Shown here in pieces: positions 11,096 to 23,100 of a stretch of 64,000 bases of DNA. The translations under genes were made by a program, and so were the position numbers. The notes under the pieces were generated by a model, which did not search any database, was not told the DNA's origin, and worked only from the letters and a program-made list of their open reading frames with translations. The DNA lies in NCBI RefSeq assembly GCF_910592395.1, contig NC_088309.1, positions 19,158,599 to 19,222,598 on the forward strand. The letters run 5' to 3'. This DNA is from Lineus longissimus (taxonomy: Eukaryota > Nemertea > Pilidiophora > Heteronemertea > Lineidae). Numbering within the stretch: the stretch's first letter is position 1; each line of letters starts with the position of its first letter.

Positions 11096-11693
11096 TATTC
11101 TTCTGTGTTACTTTTCATATCAACACAAATCACAACCTAGGGTTTTTGTTATCCAAAAGTCCTCCCCCATGCCAAGCTTAAGTTGTCCAATCTTAGCAGC
11201 TCATTGATACCTCACTTGGCTAGGACTTGTGGATACCCAAAACAGCTTTTGCAATGTGCTTTGAAATGGACAAGGTCAGTGTAACCTGCAATCATTTACA
11301 TATAACAAGAGGCCCAAGGCCTTGCACTCAACTGAAATACATTGGTCAGTGTAAACTGCATCCCTTTACATATAAAAACTTCCATATCAAGTAAGTGGCT
11401 GTGGTCAAAACGAACCATCAAAATGATCGAAATAAATCATCAATATGACTAAAATAAACCAATAAATGCAGTAGATATCCCTTTATTGATTCCAAATAGA
11501 GAAAGGTACACAGCTTGACTGTTTGCTCAGTAAGATTTTCTGTTTTTACAGTACCTACAAAGCATTCTACTACAATACAGTGTGTCAAGTGAGCACCACA
11601 ACACCCAGATCTCACAGTGTGCTTCTTTAATGTCTACCCTGTGTCCAACAACAACTAAAGAACTTGCATTCAAATGCTCCTTATCCACTTTGA

Positions 11694-11862
11694 AATGTTT
11701 TCGGTAAAGGGAGACGAAATATAGGAGGAAGGTAGGTGTGACCAAGTTTCTCCAAGTTACCACCAGGGGTCTCTCCTATCTCACAATCAAACAAATTCCA
11801 GTCCCCCAACCGAGCATGATAGTCACCTGCTGAAGTCGACCAGAACAGCCCCCCTTTGAAGT
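11694..11862. repeat. MITE of the AAAGGGAG family (copy 2)
   Basis: Starts GGTAAAGGGAGACGAAATATAGG and ends in a CCCCCCTTTGAAG block, with CCAAGTTACCACCAGGGGTC in the middle. Blocks match copy 3 at 12876 in order and orientation. Confidence 0.6.
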
Positions 11863-11948
11863 GAATTTATCTCAACATTTTGATTGCGAATTTATCCTCA
11901 AATGAACTATTTCAGGACAACACTTACGTTATGAATACTAAAATCAAA

Positions 11949-12192
11949 GTGGCTATTCTTACGACTAGTCGTAACTTAGGATTTATGCGATTTCAGAGAT
12001 TAAACTGAGGATCTAGGGAGATAAGACTAGTGTAAAGGAAGGGTTAGGGTTAGGGTTGGCGCTAGGAGTAAGTGTTAGGGTCAGGGTGAGCGTCAGGGTT
12101 AGGATTAAGGCCCAAAAAGGTGAAAATGATCGTCGTAAGAATAACCAGTAGTTTGTATGTAAAATGCATTAGGGATCGTTGTAAGAATAGCC
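11949..12192. repeat. telomere-like tract with inverted flanks
   Basis: Three GGGTTA units at 12041-12058 are followed by about 50 bp of degenerate GTTAGGG-like sequence. TGGCTATTCTTACGAC at 11949 is matched in inverse by CGTCGTAAGAATAACC at 12131 and by ATCGTTGTAAGAATAGCC at 12175. The whole resembles a mobile element containing a G-rich repeat rather than a chromosome end. Confidence 0.6.
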
Positions 12193-12875
12193 GCGGCCTA
12201 CTAAAATTTCTCATGCACAATTCTAAACTTTGAACTTTTCTTGGATATGGAGCATTTAGAATTCAAGCGCTTCCGGAAAACAGACAATATGAACAGGAAC
12301 AGGAAACTTTGACAATCAAAACACACACACCACTCAGCAGACGAGAGTCGAAGGTCTGTGTCACTCTAAACCAGAAGATGGCATTCTAACCCGTCAAACA
12401 AATCGACACGTCATCTGCCTGCAAAATCTCTTCACACAGATTGACAGCCTTTGTACACTAGTTGTCATATTTCTCACATAAAATAAAGAGTTTTCGAGAC
12501 AATTTAAGGGCATCCGATCTCCCACATACAAACTTAACGGATATCAGACTGAAATTTGTGTCAACAAATCAAAATGAAATACAACAATTAAGTACCATTA
12601 CAACCATCTCTTAATTCAGATCACTGATCTTTATGTAACAAACAGTACACTTTCAGAAACAGTATTTTTGGCATTGTTAGGTTAAGGACTAAAGCAGTCG
12701 TGATACTATTAACCAGAGGACGGATAATCAAATCGACTCTGAAGGTATTTCATCACAGTCAAACAAATTGCATCACAAAGTGCTTGACACAATTGATGAT
12801 GGCAACAAAAGCTGTCCTAACAGTCAAGACTTTTCACATGAACTCTGCATCATGTCTTCTTTCAATTTTCTTTTC

Positions 12876-13012
12876 TCTTTAAAGGGAGAATATATGCAGG
12901 AGTCATGAAGGTCAGATTAATGTAACTTTATCAAAGTTACCAATAGAGGTCTCTCCCATCGAAGACAACCAATCGACCCCCCTAGTGCCTGCCTATAGTC
13001 CTCCTTTGAAAG
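12876..13012. repeat. MITE of the AAAGGGAG family (copy 3)
   Basis: Inverted ends: CTTTAAAGGGAGAATATATG at the left and GCCTATAGTCCTCCTTTGAAAG at the right. Interior AAAGTTACCAATAGAGGTC matches the other copies. The best-preserved member of the family here. Confidence 0.65.
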
Positions 13013-16000
13013 ACAATATATGCACAAATCAAATGGCATGAGAAAGTCATATAATGAGATAAAATTACAAATTAATGCATGCATCACATTTTACATGTTG
13101 TTGCAGTTTACTTCTGTTTAAGGAAATGACACATAACTCTTACCAAACATCTTAAAGGAGGATTAGACTAATTGACTGCATTAATACAGTGGTGTCCTTA
13201 AAGTGTAAAAGCCAGTGCGTTGGTTTATATCATATATATCTGAATATTACCCCTGGGGGTATTAAGTTCTACATATTTTATAGAGTTTATCATAGAGACC
13301 TATGATAAATCAATCAATCAATTAATCAATCGGAAAACAATTATATAAATATCTAAACATCGGGCCTAAAACAAGACCAAAATTAAATTATTGGTAATTT
13401 TCAAACATTCCGTTGTGACAAAATTAGGCGAGTCTTTTTTCATTGGTTGGTGCTCGATATAGCTTCATTGACGGAACCCCAAACTAATTTGACCACAGCA
13501 TTATGCTTAAAACTGGTAATTGCTAGACTTGATATTGATTGCCTCTTGCAGGTCGCAGTGATCAAACATTTATGTCGCAAGCACCTGCAATGACCAGTGT
13601 AGATGAGCAATTTTTGACACATGCGATAATGACTGTAGGTCGCAGCAATTTTACTTGCTTGTTTTCAGGGGCGCTTTTATTTAGAGATCAGCAGGTATGA
13701 AAGTTTAGGGAGAGTAAGACTAGGAATTTTAAATGCAGTTTTGACTAGATAATTTTAACACAGGATAATCATAAATAGTGAATAAAATGGTGTCCACCAG
13801 AAACCAACACAGTACACATGATTGGTGTATGTAATATGCATAACACCAAAATAAATGCTAAAAAAATGCTAATCACTTGTCTATCGGCTAACCGCATTCA
13901 ACCACAATCGTCATGTTGTCATAGCTATGTCGCATATAGCATCAAATAGAATCACCCATTTCCCGACTCCTCAAATATACACACTTTGGCCCTTGAAGGT
14001 ACTCTGAAGTTGGGACATCGAGGTGTGGTTTGAATGGTTCACCTAAAACCAACAGGTGGCACTAGCATCTATGAATAAAGGTGTAAAAATGAATTATTTA
14101 GACAATTTGGATTATAAGTAAGCATTAGCTTCTGCCCCCCTGGTGGTTGTGAGGCTAGCCATTTTATGCCAACTGACATAAGAATCCTGAACACCCTTGC
14201 TTACGCATACTCTAGCTTCACCAATTTAAGACCGGTTCTGAATATTTCAAGCTTGATATCATACACATGGTTGTTCCATGCCATGTCAAGATGCTTAATT
14301 TAGACTGACAATGGTGTTAAAACTGAGGTAAGAGACAAATACAAAAGTGGAATATAATCTCCATTCCTACTTAAAACAACACGAAAAAACAATAAGATTT
14401 TGACTAGAAATATCACACTGAGTTCACTGGTGCCAATATACCGGCCTTAAATAAAGTTTAAACCATTTAATATGTATCTTTAGACACTCACATACATGTA
14501 TGTAGAAATAATATATAATCACAAGTACATACATGTGCCAATTTACACACAAATTGAAAATTATGATATATTATCGAGTATTTAGATTCTCCAGGATGCA
14601 GCGGGAAGTAGTTGGCTCCAAATACACCATCTAAGGAACAGGGTGAAAAATGGACCCAGAATTGGGATTCTCTGAGGCCGTGAGAAACGAATAGGCAAAC
14701 ATACCCCATTTTAGGTGCATTTGAACACAACTGATCCCATCGATTTATTTACAGTGTTTTCTAATTACATAATTACAGCTATTTACATTATAATTTACAG
14801 TTTCTCATCCAGAATGCGACGTCATTTTTACACTTTACATTAATTAGTCTTGCAAACTAATGCTCGTAATACCACTCTAAAATTGTGCAAAGATACATTA
14901 TACATTTCAATATAACCTTCTCGGGAGTAATCAGCAATAACTTTTGTACCACTTCTCTTTCACATTAACAACAACATCCAAATGGAACAGTTTCTTTACC
15001 AACTCGTTCGACAGCAAACAATAATCTCATCACTATTGTCAGGAATTGCAACAAAATGACCAACTGACAATGTATTAAAGGACCAGGTGGATTATCCCTT
15101 CAATACGCTTGCTCTTCTCCCGTTTCACTAGTGAACTGCTTTCCTGAAAGTGTTTGAGATTTCTTTTCAATTTCATTTCAAAATTTAGAAAGGAGAAAAC
15201 ACGCACAACTCCTGGTGCGGAGTGGAAGGTTACTAGGCAGCCGATAGCTTCGTATAGAGCCGTTGATAACCCAATTGGTCCTTTAACCATGACAATTCAA
15301 CTGCACTGTGCCTACGGAACAGACACAATGTTTGGCCACTTTGTTCCATGGCCTGCTGATTATAGTACCGACTCCGTTCAATTGTCTGCCGTTGCCGCTA
15401 CTGATTTAAAGTCCTCATACAAGTATAGTAAACACAGCTTCAGCATTTAAACAATTCTCATCAAAAGCAACACTGTCTCATTTGCAGAGCATTTCAGAGA
15501 CAGTCCAACCACAAAATTCATAAATTCTTAAAGTATTCTTGTTATCTCATAGAACACGTACATCATTTCACAGTATCACATTGTACATAAGATATTCTCA
15601 ATGATATGTTCATGTTGTAATGTTTGATGAGCAATACTGAAGTCCATTTCTTCTCACCAGCCCTCGATGGGAGGATCTTTCTCACTGGACAGTTTGCTGT
15701 TGCGCCAAGATTTTAAATGCAAAACTGGCAAACTGGCGTGGCAAACTGACACGGCAAACTGACAAGGTTGTTCAAGTGGAATATGTCCTTTATTCATAAT
15801 TGACATTTCATTAGCTCTTATCCTTTCAATTTGACAGTTATCAGGCTTTGAAACGAAAATACCTCATATCGAGAGCAGGTTAAAGAAAATTGACTCTAAA
15901 TATAGTTCAGTTCAAATCTGCCAATATTCAGCTATAAATCAGGATTCCAGCCAAAACGTGAAGGCAAAGCTCAGAAATCAATAACCAAATATCTAAAGGC

Positions 16001-19000
16001 CTGGGAAAAAGATCAGAAAGATTTTATCAATAAAGCTATCTCATCTGTTATTTGTACAAAACTTATTTTAAATTCCGACAGTTTCTCCAATATTATGCTC
16101 AAAGTTATTTTGAATGAAATAGATTCATCCACCATTAAAGGTCAATATGATAGGAAGATTCAGGTGACCTGAATTCTGCATTTCACATCTCTGGTGTGCA
16201 GTTATGTCAAACTCAAACTTGCCTTTAGACCAGTCAAATGAAAGTATTTTTTGTCAACTGAGGAACAAAAAGTTCTTTTAACAGCAAACCTATCTTATTT
16301 AGTGGAATTTCACTTCACAGTTCAAATTTACCAAGTACAACGATATTCAAAAGGAACATCCAACATGTAAGCCTAGTCAAGTACACTTTCTCACTCTTTA
16401 GAGGTACTGGCTCTATATAATGTCTCAGAGGGGTTAAAACTGATTAGCGGTCTTACATCCCACGACCCAAAGCAACATCGGTCATTTTGATCAATATAGC
16501 AGTACGTGTATTATGATTACGTAGCATAGCACTGTTGAGAATTTGTTGTTATTAATTTTTGTGTGTTTTTTTGTTTCGTAATCGCCAATGGACCATATAA
16601 AATCGATATGGGAATTGGACAATTGGAAAGTACATACTGTGTATTAGTATAGACAGGTTCAAAGGGAGGCTAAACCTTTTTTTTGCTTAACGGTTTTTGG
16701 CCTAAACCCCCACCTAGGGTATAAAAGATCGAGATCACTCGAACCCAGGGCTCAAGAGTTGGGGGTTAAATGGATATTCTCAGTGTGAAAAAGTCCATGT
16801 CATAGGACAATGGTACATTTTTTGGGTTAGGGCCTCACAGGATATTACGAAACCATTATATTGACCAGTTTATGCAACATGCTCTTATAATATTCAGTGA
16901 CCAGACTGTACATGTACATTCAAAAGGGCAACCACTCGGGCAAATCATGATATCAAGACATTGAACAATTTATTGGAGTTGTATTATAAAGTGTTCACAA
17001 AATCAAAACATCGACACAGCAATATCGTTGTCAGTCGTAAAAGTGGAAGGGCGAATTGATTTTTCAACAGCTGCACAGATGAAACTTCACATTGAAGTCC
17101 GCTAGTGCAAAAGATGGCGCTCCATACCTAAAAGCTGCTGGACGGTATCAGTAAATTCACTTAACAAAATGGTACACCACCGACAGACAACATAATTGGT
17201 ACAATATCAAAGGATTTTTGAATTGGGTTAAATTCAACAAATTTGTCAATGAGGTTTAGTTTGAATTTCCCTCTGGGAACATAGCTGCTATAATTATTAT
17301 AACAGGATTTTATAATAGTTATTTAAAGAAATTAGTCTTTTTTACATCTCAATTGTTGTATATAGCTTGGCAAGATCTTAGAAAAAGAGAAATGATTATG
17401 TATCAACATTTACACACCAGTTACTGCTTATGAGTTGGCGATATAGTTCTAATCATCATCACCAGGTGGAAGTACTACTTGACTAATTAGGCCTATCATC
17501 AATACCTGAATAATCAATATTATGATTTTTATTTTCGGTTGCCACGGCAACAAAATAATACATCCAATTTGGTGGCTAATGGGAAATTAACAATCAATAG
17601 CGTCAGAAAACAGCGTTATTCTGGACAAAAAGTGTTACCAGTTCCAAGACAACCTTGTCCCAAATGATTACGACGACAGTGCAGGAATCCTGAATGCTGA
17701 ATAGCGCTGTGATGCTCACGCCCACATGGAGGTCTATTTGCATTCGAATGATCGCCAGGCGATGGCAGGCTCCATACAGAATCTAATATTTGTTTACGAT
17801 ATGGTCAAGCTAGTTAAGTAGTGCTTTCGCTTCCTTTTTGTTTGCAGTGTCTATGTCAACAAAGTCCCTCTCCAAAAAAGGAAATTGATTTAATTAAGAA
17901 TCAATCATGTTGTTTTTAAAAACAAATTGGGCAACCCATGTCAATTTAAGTGTTTTGACATTTAATCATCATCTTGTATGTGATTTGGCCATTGTTAACT
18001 CTTTGAAGCCCGATCTAGACTTGAGTCGCCGAAGAACACCCTTCCCATTTCCCTGATCTTGACTGTAGTTTGCCACCCCTTCACTTACAACACTTTGGGA
18101 GGCTTTGTGAGACTGAGGTATTCCGAATGGCAACTCTGGTTATGTAATGCCGTAGCTAAGCTTGATTTTCATTTAGGGTTTTCCAGGGAGGAAATTTGAG
18201 CACTGCAGTGAGTCTTTCGGCATCAAATGTGGTGATGTAAACAACATTTTGTTTGGTAACTCGGGGATTTTGAGGTAGAATTTCTGTGGAAACTAGAGCT
18301 CCAAAGGGTTAATGAATGAAGATCAGACCCATCCTTTTTGTACAAAGAATTCATCATCATAGTTTTCGGCCAATTGTGTAAAGATGGGCTAAATTTCAAT
18401 TTTGTTGTGCATATACTGGCAATTATCAAAAATATATATGGCAAACTTAAACTGGCAATTGTCAATAAATCAAAAAACGTCCAGAATCTTTTAGATGTGA
18501 CAGCCATTAATTTTTACATTTTGCAGGTTTTTCTACATTATGAATATATGCATTCCAAATGCTCCAACCGCATATATAACATTATCAAGAAGAAACAAAG
18601 ACTTAAGTCCTTGATATTAATCCTTGATATTATAGAGACTTTGAAAAAAAGTACAACTTTTTTTGGATATACAGAGTATTGACATCCATGTAGTATCTTC
18701 ATTTAGTGCAGCATTGATATAAGGGGCATGAAATGCTTAAAACGTTTTGGAACCAACCTTAATCACCACATATATGTAAAAACAAAGATATTAAGAGATC
18801 ACCAAGAGGTCCAGGTTGTCATTGTTGTCTCGTCAGGCAGCGATGTCATTAGCAGTGTCATGGAAGAGGCATTTTGAAAGCGGCATGCAGTTGTGACCCA
18901 TCATCAAAATAATACACAAGTCACCATCTTTTTCTGAAAAAATTACACCCTTAACGTTTTCTTAGCACAAATCTTACAAATGAATCTCTGTAAGATTTGG

Positions 19001-19560
19001 TACTACTTGGAATGATGCCTAAATGACTTTGAGTCAAATTGACATGTTAATTGGTTGCATTTTTTGAGATACCCTGTACACTGATGCTTAAAATTACTTG
19101 CGAGTTTGTTTGAGTGATGGGTCACATTTCTGGCAAACACAACACAAAAAGACTGGCCTACCTAAAAAGGCATTTCAGTTCAACTTCACAAGAATCTACC
19201 CAAGACTTGAGTATTCCTAAGAATATGTGGGTGTTTCATGCAAACTTGAAATGAAATAAATTTTCAACATCCAAACATTCAAATTCATGCAATTGCTGCT
19301 GCTGCTAGTGATTCTTGTCCGAAAATACCGTCATAATCTTACTGCCGGTGAAAGCATGCAATACACAGAAACGAGCCTGTTTAGCATTACTGAGAATCGA
19401 ATAACTTAAAAAAAACACCAATAATTTGCAAAAATGGTTTACTTAATTATGATTTTTTCTTATTGGATTTGGAAACTTAACTAATCAACATCTCATTGGA
19501 ATTAGTCAGAAAGCAGTAAATTTGGGGAAAAGACTTCAATACTATCCAAGTAAAAGGATT

Positions 19561-19603
19561 CCATTCCATGCAATTGTCCTTTATGAACAATTGCATGGAA
19601 TGG
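19561..19603. other. perfect 17-bp hairpin downstream of SLC24A
   Basis: CCATTCCATGCAATTGT at 19561-19577 and its exact reverse complement at 19587-19603, with a 9-nt loop. It lies about 290 nt past the SLC24A stop on the transcribed strand, so it would be in the 3' UTR if the transcript reaches it. It could be an RNA structure or a transposon footprint. Confidence 0.6.
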
Positions 19604-19749
19604 CAGCCATCTTGGAAGCCATCTTAAATTTCACCAGCCATCCCAAGATTATCTGAGCCGAGTGATGTGCCTACCCTTAGAGAAGGAGGGGCAAAACTTA
19701 AGATGGCTTCCGAGACCAACTGTTTCGGTTGATCAGTTTTTCTGAGACG

Positions 19750-19755
19750 TTTATT
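19750..19755 (-). terminator. possible SLC24A poly(A) signal
   Basis: AATAAA on the minus strand (TTTATT on plus), about 134 nt after the SLC24A stop. It is the first candidate downstream; more distal signals also exist, so use is unproven. Confidence 0.3.
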
Positions 19756-19888
19756 CCACCAAGACGTTTTCTTTAAGTAAGAAACCACCATTTGCTGCTG
19801 GCATCCATAACTTACTCGCTGAAGTCGATCAGCGTGCATTTTACCCAAGACTAGTACATTTCAATGTTGAGAAAGACTACCATGATTA

Positions 19889-20147
19889 TTATATAGGACA
19901 TGTCATCACCGATTTCAGAAACAGCAGACTAATGGTCAAGAATACAAAATAGAGAATGAACATAGAGATCCCGAGGAACTTGCTCATTTTCCATTTAAAC
20001 ACTGCAATTGCAGATATTACAAATATCAACATAAGGAAGAGTAGAGCCACTGAGCACACCATGCCTTTACTTTCGACATTGATATCTTCGGCGACGCCTG
20101 TCTGCGCCAACGTCACAATAGAATATATCAGCCATGGAAGCGGTAAT
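19889..20147 (-). CDS. SLC24A: SLC24A terminal coding exon
   Basis: Acceptor TTGCTCTCTTTTCAG; enters phase 2 and stops at TAA 19891-19889. Starts [19 protein letters not shown], followed by two hydrophobic segments ([18 protein letters not shown] and [14 protein letters not shown]), ending SVMTCPI like vertebrate NCKX2. Confidence 0.95.
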
Positions 20148-23100
20148 CTGAAAAGAGAGCAATATATCAGAAACAGTCAGAGATTTGTCATCACTTTTTA
20201 GTTGTTGCTTTAAAAATTCTTGATTATAATTCAATACTGGTAACGGTATCAACATTTTTTCCAATGGAGAAATAATTTCACAACTTTTCTTTCTGTGAAT
20301 TATTCATGCGAAGCTGCAAGATTAAAAAACCAATTTGGCTGTCTTACAGTGTCCAGTGACTATAAATTCTGACCAGTACCAGGCTCCTTGCCATATGGAT
20401 TCCAGTGATGAGGAATCCCATTACAAGCAAAGAAGCACTGGGTATAACTAGGTTCATTAGAGTATTCATACGTTGCTATGGTAACTATAAGAAACTGTCT
20501 AGTTCGATTTACATTTTACCATCAAGTTGAAGTGCTATTTCACCAACTGGTGGTATTAATCAGTTCATTAATCATCCTTTGTAAATATGGAACAAAACGT
20601 ATTTATTAGTGCCATTTTCTAGGCATCTTGACCCATCAAGGGTTAACATGGGATCAAGAGGCAAATGTAATCAGGGGCCTCGATAATTAGACATTTTCTC
20701 AACAAGGAGATAGGCCCCTTGAATCATCTGAGTGAGGGGCTTGGTGGTTATCTAATGATGATGACAATTTTCAAAGGCCTCAGTCACCAATACTGCACTA
20801 TACTTGGCAATTTTTAAGGCCAGTTGAAAGTGTCGAGTGGCACTGAGCCTCGAACCCACAGCAAGTTTCATTAGCAAGTCGAATACTCTTTCACTTTGCC
20901 ACCATACCTCCATGAGACCTTGAGTAGTAACATGAAGAAGATATTACGCGCGGTAAACCTTACAACACCATCCAATGACTTGCTACCATCCATAATGGGT
21001 TTCGAGAGTGCTCTCGCAATCCATATTTGCCCTATTCAAACTGGTAGCAGGAGGTCGAATTACCTGGAGGATTTCCCAGAACAGAGCCATCAATATATCT
21101 CTTCAATCAAGGCAGAAACGACCAGAGGCAAAATATGCAGCAGGGAGACTCAATGAGTAGGTAATGCAATGAGTCTTGATGAATAGGTCTAGGGGAAATA
21201 TTGGCAGACTTAGCATGATACCCAATGATTTCCTTGGCAACCCGATGGACACATGCTGCAACACTGGCCTAACCCAACTCGGAGGTCAATCTTCTTTAGC
21301 TTAAAGATGACCTGACATTTTCAATGTTTTGTAATTATCATGATAATGATAAACAATACAGTAAAAACTGTCACTGCAAAAATCGCAGAACTTGTAATTC
21401 ACGCCAGCCACCTTGAAGAATTTGAGTAACTTTGATAGGTTGAATGAGAGGTCACAATAACTTCAAAGGGAACAAAGGTGAGGATTTTCCTTTGACTTAC
21501 ATTTTCCACACCAAAAAAAAAAAATTTTACTCTCAACATCTTTTCATACAACCCCTTATGTATACCTCCATACTCACTAGATGGACATTTGGACTTCAGC
21601 AGATTTCTCGTCTCTCTATCACCGCTCTCTAGTGCCACCTTACTACTAGATAAAGAACTATGCCTGTGTAGCTCTACTTAGAACTTACTCTTGTCTGTGG
21701 CCAACACCAACCCAGCGGGTATCCCATTTAAGCAAGTTTTTTAAAAGTCATATGATCCGAAGAGGGATCGCACGTCAAGACGTCAAAATGATCGGCTAAG
21801 TTTCTCCATACATACTAGTATTATGGAAACTGTGTTCAGCGTTTGGTCAAAGGAAGCAGATTGGTTTGTAAACAGAGCTGAATCATGGTTAGCATTTGCA
21901 TTGTATGACAAATTGGAATATTGCATGATAGGATCCGTCTGAGTTGTTGTTTGCTTCAGAGAAAAACAACCAAGAATTGGAAACACTGTGAGGTCCATCT
22001 GGTGAAGGTAGATTCTGTCGGGCAAGTAAAATGAATGGAGAGATCAGTGGCAGAGTGGGAGGGGCACCGGAATCATAACCAGGAGGTTGTGGGTTCGACT
22101 CGAGGAAGGATCACCACTGTTGTCTTTGCACCCTTAAGCAAGGCACTGAGCCCTACATGGACTTACCCAATTGTCACATCAAAGATGTTGCTACCGACCG
22201 AACTTGAGACAGCCATATCACCGAAGCCTTTTTTGGCAACTATCACACTGGTAATTAAGTCCGGGATGCTCGTACCAGCAGCTATGAACGTCAAACCCAT
22301 GATCTGAAAAGAAAACACAAATGAAATTGTGAGAAAAAAAGTTAGAAAACCTCGAAAACTCATTCTAATAAAACTTAAGTCAGCTTATTATTGTGTCATC
22401 CATAAAGAAAGGACCAGCCTGACTTGGCTTAAGAGACGCTCTTTACTTCCAAATTCCCAATCTCTAATGCCAAGCACCTGACGAGAAGGCAGTTTGTACC
22501 CTGATATTTAACGAGCTGGATGACGGTGCTTTCAAACGTTTTTGCTGAAGCACGTCACTGCAATAATTTTCGGATTTACAATTACCGAGCAAAACAGCCA
22601 GATTAACCAATAGGCCAAGATTATTCATCAATTAATACGATGCTTATTTTGTCAAAGGTAATTAGCATTGGTAGTCAAACCCGATAGGCTATTAGTTCTA
22701 AAAGGTTTTCAAAAAAATTTCCCTGGGTTAGTGGAGTTGTACGCTTTCTGGAAATTCAAGGGTTACGATATTTGTGTCCATTGTATTTACTAGTGGCTCA
22801 GGAAAATAGAAATACACAATACAGTTGCAGTTATTATGCATGCAAATTTGCTAAAACTTGGTACTTGTCTATCTGTCTACACAACTGCATTGTTGAATTC
22901 TAAATTGAGTGCGTATTTACACAATTAGAAATTTTCAAATTCGACTTAAATTTTCAAATATTTGCACAAAAGGAGTAGACCTTTAAAAAGCACATATTAG
23001 CAATGTCAGGCAACAGTGACCATGTAAACAAGCCCTTCGCTGCTATATTGAGTGCGTATTAATACACAATTAGAAATTTTCAAATTCAAGTTAAATTTTC

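Larger units (their letters stand above)
10801..19888. other. spacer and probable SLC24A 3' UTR (no coding exon seen)
   Basis: Lies between convergent gene A and SLC24A. Open frames (such as 15154-15450 and 18338-18682) are AT-driven, lack splice context and match nothing I know. Contents noted separately: MITEs at 10993, 11694 and 12876, a telomere-like tract near 12041 and a hairpin at 19561. The right end should hold the SLC24A 3' UTR, whose length cannot be fixed. Confidence 0.5.
20148..22166. other. SLC24A last intron
   Basis: No coding exon seen. It contains a tRNA-derived SINE at 20832-20915 and another at 22044-22158. Open frames at 20896, 21399 and 21783 look like chance. Confidence 0.6.

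Noticed and set aside
12041-12110. Interstitial telomere from a chromosome fusion.
   Set aside because: Only three intact units, no head-to-head arrangement, and inverted flanks typical of a mobile unit.
20832-22158. Possible tRNA genes (A- and B-box-like motifs).
   Set aside because: No cloverleaf with paired acceptor and anticodon stems; the 22044 copy has a SINE-type 3' tail.
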